DNA of 64,000 nucleotides from Bacillota bacterium. Lineage in GTDB: Bacteria; Bacillota; Clostridia; Christensenellales; SZUA-584. The position numbers were made by a program, and so were the translations under genes. This document shows, piece after piece, positions 25,254-32,876 of this stretch. The stretch's first letter is position 1. Each line of letters begins with the position of its first letter. The stretch covers positions 41,909 to 105,908 of the forward strand of contig JAEYKW010000041.1 in assembly GCA_023408075.1 (NCBI GenBank), in the 5' to 3' direction. Below the pieces are notes generated by a model. It made no database searches and was not told the DNA's origin. It worked only from the letters and a program-made list of their open reading frames with translations.

Positions 25254-25886
25254 ATGAAGAGTGTACATTGTTTACTCAAATTTGCCGGGGTCGCGGCGAT
25301 TCCTGTGTATATTGCCTTTACGTTTGCATCGCACCTGAGTAATCCCGCCATCAATCCGTTGGCATACTGGCTCAGCGACTACGGCAACACGATTGTCAAT
25401 CCGAAAGGTGCGGCACTTTACAATCTTGGGTGCGTGGTCACGGCGGCGCTGCTGGCCGCATTCTATGTTGGGATGGTTCGCTGGTACCGGCGCGAGCGCT
25501 CCGCTCGAAAGTTCAATATCAGCTTTGCGGCTGCTCAGGCGAGCGGCCTTACCGGGTGCGTATTCCTCATTTTAACGACGATTTTTACGCTCGGCACGCA
25601 GACGGAACTGCACAAAACCTTCAGCACTGCGAATATGATCGCGATGGACTGCTTCTTAAGCTTCGCTGCGGTGGGGTTTCTGCTGAACCCCAGGATACCA
25701 AAGGCTATCGGCATTTTTGGTTTCGTTATCAGCATTTTCAATGTGATTACAATGAACGCGTTTGACGATTTTTTTGTGGCCGAGTGGATATTCTTCGCGC
25801 TGTTCATGGTGAACATGGTGCTGATTACACTGCAGTATGACAAGCTGACGGGAAGCAGACCAGAAACTGTGTTGACATCTGGTTAA
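25254..25886 (+). CDS. DUF998 family membrane protein
   Basis: A 210-residue polytopic protein with six predicted helices. The N-terminal 'NPLAYWLSDYGN' after the first helix is the typical DUF998 motif ('hSxLg' loop), followed by regular helix pairs. AGGAGCATTGAT precedes the ATG, which lies one base after the previous stop, so translation is coupled. It is the last gene of the TetR operon. The biochemical role of the family is unknown. Confidence 0.8.
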   Translation: MKSVHCLLKFAGVAAIPVYIAFTFASHLSNPAINPLAYWLSDYGNTIVNPKGAALYNLGCVVTAALLAAFYVGMVRWYRRERSARKFNISFAAAQASGLTGCVFLILTTIFTLGTQTELHKTFSTANMIAMDCFLSFAAVGFLLNPRIPKAIGIFGFVISIFNVITMNAFDDFFVAEWIFFALFMVNMVLITLQYDKLTGSRPETVLTSG

Positions 25887-25968
25887 TACAAATGATGATG
25901 TTCAGCTCAGCGTGAATCAGCATGGGAACATCCATTGGATGTTCTCAGCTTGATGAAAAACCCCACTT

Positions 25969-26059
25969 GTCATGCTGAGGAGCAAAGCGACGTGAGCATC
26001 CCATGGCAAAACGCTTTAAATATGGGATCTTTCGATCGCTTAAGCTCACTTAAAATGAC
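25969..26059. repeat. Dispersed hairpin repeat, GTCATGCTGAGG type, copy 1
   Basis: About 91 bp bounded by GTCATGCTGAGGAGC and AAAATGAC, containing CATCCCAT/ATGGGATC arms and AGCGACG/CGATCGCT elements. Related copies lie at about 44231-44302 and 47641-47732. A short hairpin, GAACATCC/GGATGTTC (25926-25944), precedes it and may end the upstream operon. Confidence 0.6.
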
Positions 26060-26084
26060 ACTAACCACTTTGTCAGCAGCCTGG

Positions 26085-27928
26085 GGGGCTGTCCAGAAAT
26101 GGGCGGCCTCTTTTTCACGAAAAAGAGTAACAAAAAAGCGGCACTTTCAGTAGAGAAAGGCCGTTTTTTGGTATAAAATTGATTTGTGAAGAACAATCAA
26201 ATACACAAAAAGTATAATGAAAATCAGCGGGAATATCAACTAGTGATGTCGCTGGATTTGGAAGAAATCATCCCTGAAGATGATTCGGTACGGTTGCTGA
26301 GCCTAATATTGGACGAGCTGAATTACGGAGAGCTCGAACGGGCATATTCTGCGCTGGGACGCAAACCGGAAACCCCACCCCGGATCATGTTTAAGGTGAT
26401 AGTGTATGGACCTCACTGCGGTGTCTTTTCCAGCCGCAAGCTGGAAAGGGCATGCCGACGGGATGTGAACTTCCGATGGCTTCTGGAAGGATATCCTGCA
26501 CCGAGCAAGAGTACAATTGCAGAATTCCGACAGCATCGGCTGCAAGGGGTAATAGAAGGGCTTTTTTATCAGCTGGCGTTAGTGTTGTACCGTATGGGCG
26601 AGACGAGCTTCGACCACTTGTTTGTGGACGGAACGAAGATAGAAGCCAACGCTAACAAATACAGCTTTGTATGGAAGGGTAGCGTCAACAAACATCAGGC
26701 CAGACGAGATGTGAAAGAAACCGCCTTCTTGCAGGATATCAATGAAAGATATGGTTTAAATCTTGAGAATATTGAAGAGACGGTGACGCTCCTTACACAG
26801 AAAGTTGCGGACAGCGGAACGATTTTTATGCATGGCAAAGGGCAACGCAAAACACAGTTGCAGCGGGATACTGAGCAGGCTGCGGAACTACTGGAAAAGA
26901 AGCAGCGCTATGAGAATTATCAATCCACCTTTCAGGGTCGCAGCAGTTTCTCCAAGACAGATACTGACGCGACATTTATGCACATGAAGGACGATCACAT
27001 GCGCAACAGCCAGCTTAGGCCCGGATACAATGTCCAGATCGGGGTCAGCGGCGAGTATATCGTGGGTCTGGATATATCAAGTGAGCGCAGCGATCAGCTC
27101 ACGCTGATTCCGCTGATGGAGCGTATGGAAGCAGGACTTGGTCAAAGGCATGATTCTATTATCGCAGATGCGGGCTATGAAAGCGAAGAGAACTATACTT
27201 ATCTGGAGAGTCATGGGCAACGCGGTTTCATCAAGCCGCAAAACTACGAAAAGAGCAAGAGTCGCAAATATCGAAACAACAAGTATATCAAAGAGAATAT
27301 GCCTTATGATGCAGAAGCGGACAATTATACCTGCCCCGCAGGTCGGCGAATAGTTGCTGAATATGACCGTATCCGAAAAAGCAAGTCGGGGTTCGAAAGC
27401 ACAGTGACGCATTATCAGTGCGAAAGCTGTGCGGGATGCCTATTACGGGAAAAATGCCTCCGATCAAAATATCCGGACAGGAACCGTACGTTTGAGGTAT
27501 CTAAAACATTTCGGCATCAGCGGCAGAGCGCAACGGTACGAATCACCTCACAGGAAGGTACGCTCCTTAGAATCAATCGTTCAATTCAGGTAGAAGGCGC
27601 GTTTGCGGTGATCAAAGAGGATTACGCGTTTCGTCGTTTTCTCACAAGAGGAACAGCGAACGTACGGACCGAGATGCTATTAATGGCGATGGGCTATAAT
27701 CTATTTCGTCTGCATTGTAAGATACAGAGCGGACGAAGCAAGCAAATTCTTTTTCAGAAGCAAATCGCATGAAAATCAGCACAAGTGAATAGTCAATTTT
27801 AACGGGGAGTCATTGACTTCTTGGTTGTTGTTTCATGAAAGCCGAATCTATCCACATTTTTTCCTATTTGAACATGAAAAAAGAGGTTATCCTCCTGCGA
27901 TTATTACTAATCGTTTCTGGACAGCCCC
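26085..27928 (+). mobile_element. Intact IS1182-family insertion sequence
   Basis: A 1844-bp element with perfect 15-bp terminal inverted repeats (GGGGCTGTCCAGAAA at 26085-26099 and its complement at 27914-27928) and one full-length transposase. No target duplication is obvious. The right end abuts the T-rich half of a tRNA-Gly terminator-like sequence (27929 onward), in line with the known preference of this family for hairpin or terminator targets. Confidence 0.88.
26186..27772 (+). CDS. IS1182-family DDE transposase
   Basis: A 528-residue transposase. The N-terminal DUF772-like helical domain (about 60-125) precedes the catalytic core with Asp in 'LFVDGTKIEANAN' (about 148), Asp in 'IIADAGYESEENY' (about 320) and Glu in 'VEGAFAVIKEDYAFRR' (about 475). 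A Cys-rich insertion (CESCAGCLLREKC) lies before the last motif, as usual in the family. It starts with GTG at 26186. The ORF is intact and the terminal inverted repeats match, so the element is probably still active. Confidence 0.93.
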   Translation: MKNNQIHKKYNENQREYQLVMSLDLEEIIPEDDSVRLLSLILDELNYGELERAYSALGRKPETPPRIMFKVIVYGPHCGVFSSRKLERACRRDVNFRWLLEGYPAPSKSTIAEFRQHRLQGVIEGLFYQLALVLYRMGETSFDHLFVDGTKIEANANKYSFVWKGSVNKHQARRDVKETAFLQDINERYGLNLENIEETVTLLTQKVADSGTIFMHGKGQRKTQLQRDTEQAAELLEKKQRYENYQSTFQGRSSFSKTDTDATFMHMKDDHMRNSQLRPGYNVQIGVSGEYIVGLDISSERSDQLTLIPLMERMEAGLGQRHDSIIADAGYESEENYTYLESHGQRGFIKPQNYEKSKSRKYRNNKYIKENMPYDAEADNYTCPAGRRIVAEYDRIRKSKSGFESTVTHYQCESCAGCLLREKCLRSKYPDRNRTFEVSKTFRHQRQSATVRITSQEGTLLRINRSIQVEGAFAVIKEDYAFRRFLTRGTANVRTEMLLMAMGYNLFRLHCKIQSGRSKQILFQKQIA

Positions 27929-27959
27929 TCATTTTTTTTGGAGCGGGTGATGGGAATCG
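27929..27959 (-). repeat. Duplicated 3' end of tRNA-Gly with terminator tail
   Basis: An exact 31-bp copy of 28081-28111, the T-run, CCA end, acceptor 3' strand and part of the T-arm of the minus-strand tRNA-Gly gene. The rest of the tRNA is missing. It starts at the base next to the IS1182 right end. Confidence 0.8.
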
Positions 27960-28042
27960 CTCCGTGCCCTGGCGGGCACTATCACGCCATGTTCGCCTGC
28001 CTGCATCCGCCATCAGGCGGCGGCAGGCTCACGTTCGATTCC
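27953..28042 (+). repeat. GC-rich palindromic repeat with T-arm-like ends, copy C
   Basis: About 90 bp from GGAATCGCTCCGTG to CACGTTCGATTCC, with nested arms GCCTGCC/GGCAGGC and CCGCC/GGCGG. It is the same family as copy A (57-168) in the opposite orientation. Its left end merges with the duplicated tRNA-Gly fragment and its right end continues TCCACCA, which looks like the 3' end of a plus-strand tRNA. Confidence 0.68.
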
Positions 28043-28056
28043 TCCACCACAATGCC

Positions 28057-28081
28057 AAAAAAAACAACCCCCTATGGGGGT
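28057..28081 (-). terminator. Terminator of tRNA-Gly
   Basis: ACCCCC/GGGGGT stem with a 3-base loop. On the minus strand it lies ten bases past the CCA end and runs into eight T. Confidence 0.75.
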
Positions 28082-28090
28082 CATTTTTTT

Positions 28091-28164
28091 TGGAGCGGGT
28101 GATGGGAATCGAACCCACGTGACCAGCTTGGGAAGCTGGAGCTCTGCCATTGAGCTACACCCGC
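28091..28164 (-). tRNA. tRNA-Gly (anticodon CCC)
   Basis: A 74-base cloverleaf with encoded CCA. Acceptor arms are GCGGGTG/CACCCGC. The D-arm is GCTC/GAGC, the anticodon stem CCAGC/GCTGG with loop TTCCCAA gives anticodon CCC, and the T-arm contains GTTCGATTC. All stems pair. A promoter lies immediately upstream at 28178-28206 and a terminator downstream. Confidence 0.95.
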
Positions 28165-28177
28165 TTGAACGCAAGCT

Positions 28178-28206
28178 ATTATAACACAGCTTATTTTATT
28201 TGCCTA
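28178..28206 (-). promoter_or_regulatory. Promoter of tRNA-Gly
   Basis: Minus strand: -35 TAGGCA (28201-28206), 17-bp spacer, -10 TATAAT (28178-28183). The start site would lie a few bases before the mature tRNA 5' end at 28164. Confidence 0.65.
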
Positions 28207-28374
28207 TACCCAAATTGACAAAACAGCCCGCTCAAAGCAACTTCGTCGCCGTGACGGTAAGCGGTATGCCCATATACGAAAACTGTGCAGAATCAGCGAA
28301 TTCACACCTGTTTTGGCGGCTGCATAGGCTATGGTAGCAGATCTTAAGCCGACCGGCAGAAAGGAAGTTCTTAA

Positions 28375-29268
28375 ATGATGCATAAAAACAGAAAGCTTCT
28401 GATTGACGGGTTTGAATTCGAACTGACGGGATTTTTCAGTGAAAGCGGGCTCACAACGGTAACGGTTAGCATTTCGGGCAACGGAGACAGCCCCACGGAC
28501 TTAAAAGGCTGGGTGCTGGAAATGTGCGCCGAAACGCCGGAGCATTTTGAGAATGTGGAGATTGTATCGTGCGAAAAAAGACGGCAGCACGGGTCGTGGG
28601 GGCCTGCGGCAGCTGTGAAGACTTCCTTTGAACTGTACGGGGATATCGGCATCAGCGGCGTGGCAATCAGCGATTGGATCGGGCGGTATCAGGAAGACCC
28701 GGATGTGGAATACCGTATTGTGATTGATAAAGAGCTCGAATTTGAGCCTTTCAGCGTCGCCCTGATCTATGCGGACCGCACGCGTATTTCGGAGGATAAG
28801 ATCACCATACAAACAGAGCCGCAGAGCAAGGTTTGGGCGACACCGGCAGAAAAAAGCTACTGCCTTTATATCGTGGTGCCCGACGGCTACAAACCTGTGA
28901 ACGTCTGCAAGGCAAGCATCTCCATCACAAAGCGCATGGTATACATCGCTCATGTGAAAAATGAGGATACGGATAAATGCGATAAAGAGGTAAAGGCGCT
29001 GGCTATGGGCGCGGTCAGGGTTGTCGCATGTGTGCCTCTCAAAAGCGCTCAAGCCTGCGGCGACGATGTGCAGGTGGGGGCGTGCGACTGCTTTGAAGTG
29101 TGCGAAACCATCGGCTATGCGGACGAAGGCACCCTGTTCGATATGCGGGATATCGCCATCAGCCCGAAACCCAAAAGCCTTGATTTGACGCTGCTCAACG
29201 CGCATTGCGGCAAATCGGTATACCGGCTGGACGGGAAATTTGTGATTGACTGCAAGCACTGCGAATAG
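28375..29268 (+). CDS. Unrecognised 297-residue protein
   Basis: I do not recognise this protein. It is hydrophilic, beta-strand rich, and lacks a signal peptide or membrane helix. Residues 1-60 contain 'LLIDGFEFELTGFFSES'. The C-terminal half carries many Cys residues (at least ten after about residue 185, e.g. 'VGACDCFEVCETIG' and a final 'DCKHCE'), which might bind metal or form disulfides. AAAGGAAG lies 7-10 bases before two adjacent ATG codons (28375, 28378). It is monocistronic with a terminator right after it. Confidence 0.7.
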   Translation: MMHKNRKLLIDGFEFELTGFFSESGLTTVTVSISGNGDSPTDLKGWVLEMCAETPEHFENVEIVSCEKRRQHGSWGPAAAVKTSFELYGDIGISGVAISDWIGRYQEDPDVEYRIVIDKELEFEPFSVALIYADRTRISEDKITIQTEPQSKVWATPAEKSYCLYIVVPDGYKPVNVCKASISITKRMVYIAHVKNEDTDKCDKEVKALAMGAVRVVACVPLKSAQACGDDVQVGACDCFEVCETIGYADEGTLFDMRDIAISPKPKSLDLTLLNAHCGKSVYRLDGKFVIDCKHCE

Positions 29269-29285
29269 GACGAATACATATGAAG

Positions 29286-29319
29286 ACACCCGGTAGCCGG
29301 TTGGCTTTCGGGTGTTTTT
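29286..29319 (+). terminator. Terminator after 28375 gene
   Basis: ACACCCG/CGGGTGT stem with a 16-base loop that itself contains GCCGG/TTGGC pairing, and a TTTTT tail. Confidence 0.7.
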
Positions 29320-29322
29320 GGC

Positions 29323-30432
29323 TTAGCCCGCTTCTTCGTTCACACTGTCTTCCGATAACGGCGAGATGCCTGTGATCGTGATATTGAGGCAATTTGTGTC
29401 GGTCAGCAGATTGATGACATACGGCGTGACGGTTTTTCCTCTTTCCGTGATGACTTTGACGGAAGGCCGGAGCCCGAAGCCTTCGTAATTCTCGGTGACG
29501 AGCCCGACGCAGCCGTTGCTGAGCTCAACAGCGGTTCCGAGCGGATACGGCGCCACCTTCATTGAGAAAATTCTCGTGATGTCCGGGTCAAAATGAATTC
29601 CGCCGCTGCCCATGATGTGCTCCATGGCGTCGGAAGGCAACAGCGCTTTGCGGTATGGCCGGTCGCTCACCAGCGCGTCGAAAACGTCCGCGACGGCGAT
29701 AATACGCCCGAAAAGCGAAATTTCCCCGCCCTTAAGCCCTTTGGGGTAACCGCTGCCGTCGTATCTTTCGTGATGGTGCAGCACACCCAAGGATGATTTA
29801 ACAGGGACATCGAACATGCTGCGCAGATATGAATAGCCAAGCTCCGAATGCCTCTGCACATCGTAAAGCTCCTGTTCGGAAAATTGGCCAGGCTTGTTGA
29901 TTGTGTTTTTATCGAGAAAGACCTTTCCAAGGTCGTGCAGCAGCGCGGCAAGGCCCAAAGCAAACAGGTCTTTTTGATTCATGCCGATGGCAACGCCCAC
30001 GACGGTAGACAAGACGGAGACATTGACTGAATGATAATACGTATATTCGTCAAATACCTTTAAGTCGACCATATTGACCATGAGTTTGCTGTTTTTCAGT
30101 ATTTCCGCCATGATTTCTTCCACAATCTGTCGGGCTTGATCAACGGCGGCGGCTTTTTCGCTGGCATTGTCGTTGACGGAGTGGACGAGGATATTCTTGA
30201 CACCCTGTACCGCCTTGATTCTGACCTCGTCGCTGACGACGTTTTGTATATCGATATCCTTGGAAATGCTGTCGTCAATATAAACGCCGTTGATACCAAG
30301 CAGATGCAGGCGCTCGATATAAAGAGGAATCACTTCTTTGCCTTCGCAAAGAAGCATCTCGCCGGACGCATTGTAAATGGTCTTGCCAAGTATCATGCCG
30401 TTGCGAATGCACCCGGTGGGAACGAATCTCAT
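29323..30432 (-). CDS. HD-GYP domain phosphodiesterase-like protein
   Basis: A 369-residue protein with a C-terminal HD-GYP domain, the family that hydrolyses cyclic di-GMP or related dinucleotides. 'YHSVNVSVLS', 'LLHDLGKVFLD', 'HSELGYSYL', 'HHERYDGSGYPKGLKG' and 'IAVADVFDALVSDRPYR' give all HD-GYP metal and signature residues in order. The N-terminal about 130 residues resemble the beta-rich DUF3391-like segment found before HD-GYP. The final about 70 residues form an extra domain. I start at ATG 30432 because GGAGGATC directly precedes it; the longer reading from 30480 lacks a ribosome site. No membrane helix is visible. Confidence 0.9.
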   Translation of the reverse strand: MRFVPTGCIRNGMILGKTIYNASGEMLLCEGKEVIPLYIERLHLLGINGVYIDDSISKDIDIQNVVSDEVRIKAVQGVKNILVHSVNDNASEKAAAVDQARQIVEEIMAEILKNSKLMVNMVDLKVFDEYTYYHSVNVSVLSTVVGVAIGMNQKDLFALGLAALLHDLGKVFLDKNTINKPGQFSEQELYDVQRHSELGYSYLRSMFDVPVKSSLGVLHHHERYDGSGYPKGLKGGEISLFGRIIAVADVFDALVSDRPYRKALLPSDAMEHIMGSGGIHFDPDITRIFSMKVAPYPLGTAVELSNGCVGLVTENYEGFGLRPSVKVITERGKTVTPYVINLLTDTNCLNITITGISPLSEDSVNEEAG

Positions 30433-30622
30433 CTGATCCTCCAAGCTACAAATATAGGATATATACCCCAAGGTATTCAAAATGAAGCAGCAAAATTCGA
30501 TAAATTTCGCGCTTTTTTTAAGAAAAAGTGCGAATAAAAAACCGCATCACATTCAATTGGAATGATTTACGAAAAATGGATAGCTCGGTAGAAATAAATA
30601 ACAGGGGAATAAGGGATATTGT

Positions 30623-30651
30623 TTGCACGGTCTTCCAAATAAAAGTATAAT
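30623..30651 (+). promoter_or_regulatory. Promoter of lipoprotein gene 30687
   Basis: -35 TTGCAC (30623-30628), 17-bp spacer, -10 TATAAT (30646-30651), 35 bases before the start codon. Confidence 0.75.
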
Positions 30652-30686
30652 GTCTAAGTATATATGATATTTGCGAGGAGGCAAAG

Positions 30687-32018
30687 ATGAAAAGAATATA
30701 TGTCTTTTTTATTGTATCCGTTATGTTGCTGTCGCTACTGACAGGCTGCACAGCACAGCCTGCAGCCTCAAGCTCCGAAAGCATGGCTGCAGAGCCGCCA
30801 GCGCCGTCAGAAGCGCAGCCGGAATCCACGCCGGAACCGACACCCGAGCCGGAGCCTTTCGTGCCCGAGGATTTATTCGGCAGCGAATTCAATCCTTATG
30901 CCGATGCGGCCTTCCCCGAGAATTTTAACATATATAACGCGTTGTTTGATATCGGAGATCCGAAAATGGGCGGGAAACCGAAATATGTGCTGTCGATGAC
31001 AGCCGAGGGCAAAACGGACGAATCGATCACATTTTTGGCGCAGTTGGCCGGCATTCAGGATGAAAGCAGTGTCAGCAAGCTCATAGACGAGTTTAATGGC
31101 GGCGGCTTCTGTGAGTTTAAGAGTGCAGACGATGCCGTATTCACGATTAAAAAAACAGATCCGAATGATGACAGGTACGAATACGTGGATGGTTGCCATA
31201 TTGACATTGCAGTCAGTGTGGACAGCAGCAAAGCGCCCGCATACATCAAGCTGATCAGCGATAATTATAATCTGAACGCGCTGGTGACGGCAGCGGATTA
31301 TTTTGATATCAACACGCCGTCATTCGATGTGTGCGGCATTAATGTGGATCGTTATAAAGGTATTGCCGACGTATCGGTCAGTTATAATGTGAAGGATGCC
31401 GGAACCGTTCAGCAGCAGATGGCGGAGGGCTTAAAGCCAAGCTGGTATGACACGGAAAGAGGGAGCATGGGCCTTTCATATGGGATGATTGATTTGGGAT
31501 TTGAGTTCGACAGCAAGGGTGGGAAAATCCGTATCAACGAGAGAATAAGAGACTTGAAGACCCCGGCCCGCGATTATACAGCACCCGAGGTTTCGCTTGC
31601 GACGCTCGGGTTCTATTACGCCGACAAGGACGCGCTGTGCATATACGAAGATAAGCAAAACGGCATTTCAATTGCCATCCACAAGCCCGAATGGGGCACC
31701 GGCGGCGTCGACTGGAATATCGAGTATCTTTCGAACCCGAATAAATATCTTGTGGCGGTGTGGTACAAGGCGGATGAACACAAATACCGCATTCAGGCTG
31801 ATAAGGGCGGTTCGTCGGCAGCGTATGAATACGATATCAATGCGGCATCATACGGCAACGAATGGCCCGACCCCGAAACGGTGAAAGAGCAGTTCGCCAA
31901 AGCGCTGGATATCAAGGATGACGATGTCTATCCGAAAGCATTGGATATGTTTGAACAAACGGTGAAAGACCTTTTCGGCATGAGCGTGGAGGAGCTTTAC
32001 GCGCTGCCCGCCAAATAA
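30687..32018 (+). CDS. Secreted lipoprotein, unknown function
   Basis: A 443-residue lipoprotein. The signal peptide with lipobox LLTGC places the modified Cys at residue 21. A Pro/Glu/Ser-rich linker (about 22-58, 'PEPTPEPEP') follows, then a large globular region without recognised family. The C-terminal about 130 residues ('YADKDALCIYEDKQNGISIAIH...') may be a separate domain. GAGGAGG precedes the ATG and a clear promoter lies at 30623-30651. The gene stands alone. Surface or binding-protein function is possible but unproven. Confidence 0.78.
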   Translation: MKRIYVFFIVSVMLLSLLTGCTAQPAASSSESMAAEPPAPSEAQPESTPEPTPEPEPFVPEDLFGSEFNPYADAAFPENFNIYNALFDIGDPKMGGKPKYVLSMTAEGKTDESITFLAQLAGIQDESSVSKLIDEFNGGGFCEFKSADDAVFTIKKTDPNDDRYEYVDGCHIDIAVSVDSSKAPAYIKLISDNYNLNALVTAADYFDINTPSFDVCGINVDRYKGIADVSVSYNVKDAGTVQQQMAEGLKPSWYDTERGSMGLSYGMIDLGFEFDSKGGKIRINERIRDLKTPARDYTAPEVSLATLGFYYADKDALCIYEDKQNGISIAIHKPEWGTGGVDWNIEYLSNPNKYLVAVWYKADEHKYRIQADKGGSSAAYEYDINAASYGNEWPDPETVKEQFAKALDIKDDDVYPKALDMFEQTVKDLFGMSVEELYALPAK

Positions 32019-32090
32019 GGTATAAGGCTCTTAAAGACGCCAGACGTGCATTGGGCGCGCCGGAAAGCAGTCAGCGCCCGATGTTTGCGC

Positions 32091-32456
32091 CATCGCCTTT
32101 CAAAAGGAGGCTTTCTATGACATTGGTACGACTGGCATGAGAGGCCATTCTCTACAGTCCATGCGTACCATCCCTGTAGGGGCGATCAGTGATCGCCCGA
32201 TATATAGCTATATTGTGTTGACCAGCGCATACCGCAATCCTCCGTCGCGCTACGCGCGCCATCGCCTTTCAAAAGGAGGCTTTCTATGACATTGGTACGA
32301 CTGGGCATGAGAGGCCGTTCTCTACAGTCCATGCATACCATCCCTGTAGGGGCGATCAGTGATCGCCCGATATATAGCTATATTGTGTTGACCAGCGCAT
32401 ACCACAATTCTCCGTCGCGCTGCGCGCGCCACCTCCTTTCAAAAGGAGGCTTTCTT
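32091..32456. repeat. Two tandem 170-bp repeats plus partial third
   Basis: Units at 32091-32259 and 32260-32429 are nearly identical, and the first about 27 bases recur at 32430-32456. Each contains the palindrome CCTTTCAAAAGG and the hairpin GGGCGATCAGTGATCGCCC. Start-codon-containing ORFs through it are shadows of the repeat. The CCTTT...AAAGG edge resembles the repeat at 57960-58025. Confidence 0.75.
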
Positions 32457-32570
32457 CTGCGCATTTCCTGCTGCTTGTGTTCTTTAAGACTCCTTTGGTG
32501 CTGCCAGCCTTGCTGACTGAGGATTGAAAAAAGTCCATGGTTTTAATATGCCCGCCCGCATGGAGACGGA

Positions 32571-32600
32571 AATAAAAAAGGCCCTGTAACAGGCCTTTTC
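32571..32600 (-). terminator. Terminator of ferredoxin gene
   Basis: AAAGGCCTGT/ACAGGGCCTTT-type stem read on the minus strand, followed by a TTTTTTATT tail, ten bases after the ferredoxin stop. Confidence 0.75.
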
Positions 32601-32610
32601 TTTTGGTTCT

Positions 32611-32781
32611 TCAGCCTTGCTCAATCGCATCGCTGGGGCATGTGTCGGCACAGGCGCCGCAGTCTATGCAAAGGTCGGCATCGATGTCATACTTGCCGTC
32701 ACCCTCAGAGATTGCTTCTACAGGGCATTCACTTTCGCAAGCACCGCAAGATATACACGCGTCGGTAATCACATAAGCCAT
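32611..32781 (-). CDS. 2[4Fe-4S] ferredoxin
   Basis: A 56-residue clostridial-type ferredoxin. Two cluster motifs are complete: 'CISCGACESECP' (residues 9-20) and 'CIDCGACADTCP' (about 38-49), each CxxCxxCxxxCP. It begins 'MAYVITDACISCG' as usual. The ORF is too short for routine ORF lists but has a strong GGAGG nine bases before the ATG and its own terminator. It serves as a cytoplasmic one-electron carrier. It lies downstream of ricT on the same strand, about 95 bases away, probably as a separate unit. Confidence 0.95.
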   Translation of the reverse strand: MAYVITDACISCGACESECPVEAISEGDGKYDIDADLCIDCGACADTCPSDAIEQG

Positions 32782-32876
32782 AAATGTAAACCTCCAAAGT
32801 TTATATACACGCTTATTGTAAACACCTGTTTGTAAAAATGCAAGGCTGGATTGCGTAAAAGTGTATGTAAATCATA

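Noticed and set aside
25935..26153. 72-codon ORF before the insertion sequence
   Set aside because: It spans the dispersed hairpin repeat and the IS end, so it is a composite accident.
27929..28111. CRISPR-like pair of direct repeats
   Set aside because: Only two repeats 152 bp apart, explained by duplication of the tRNA-Gly 3' end; no cas genes or further repeats are present anywhere in the window.
32286..32516. 76-codon ORF in the tandem repeats
   Set aside because: It lies within the 170-bp repeat units and reads as low-quality sequence; no ribosome-site spacing or homology.
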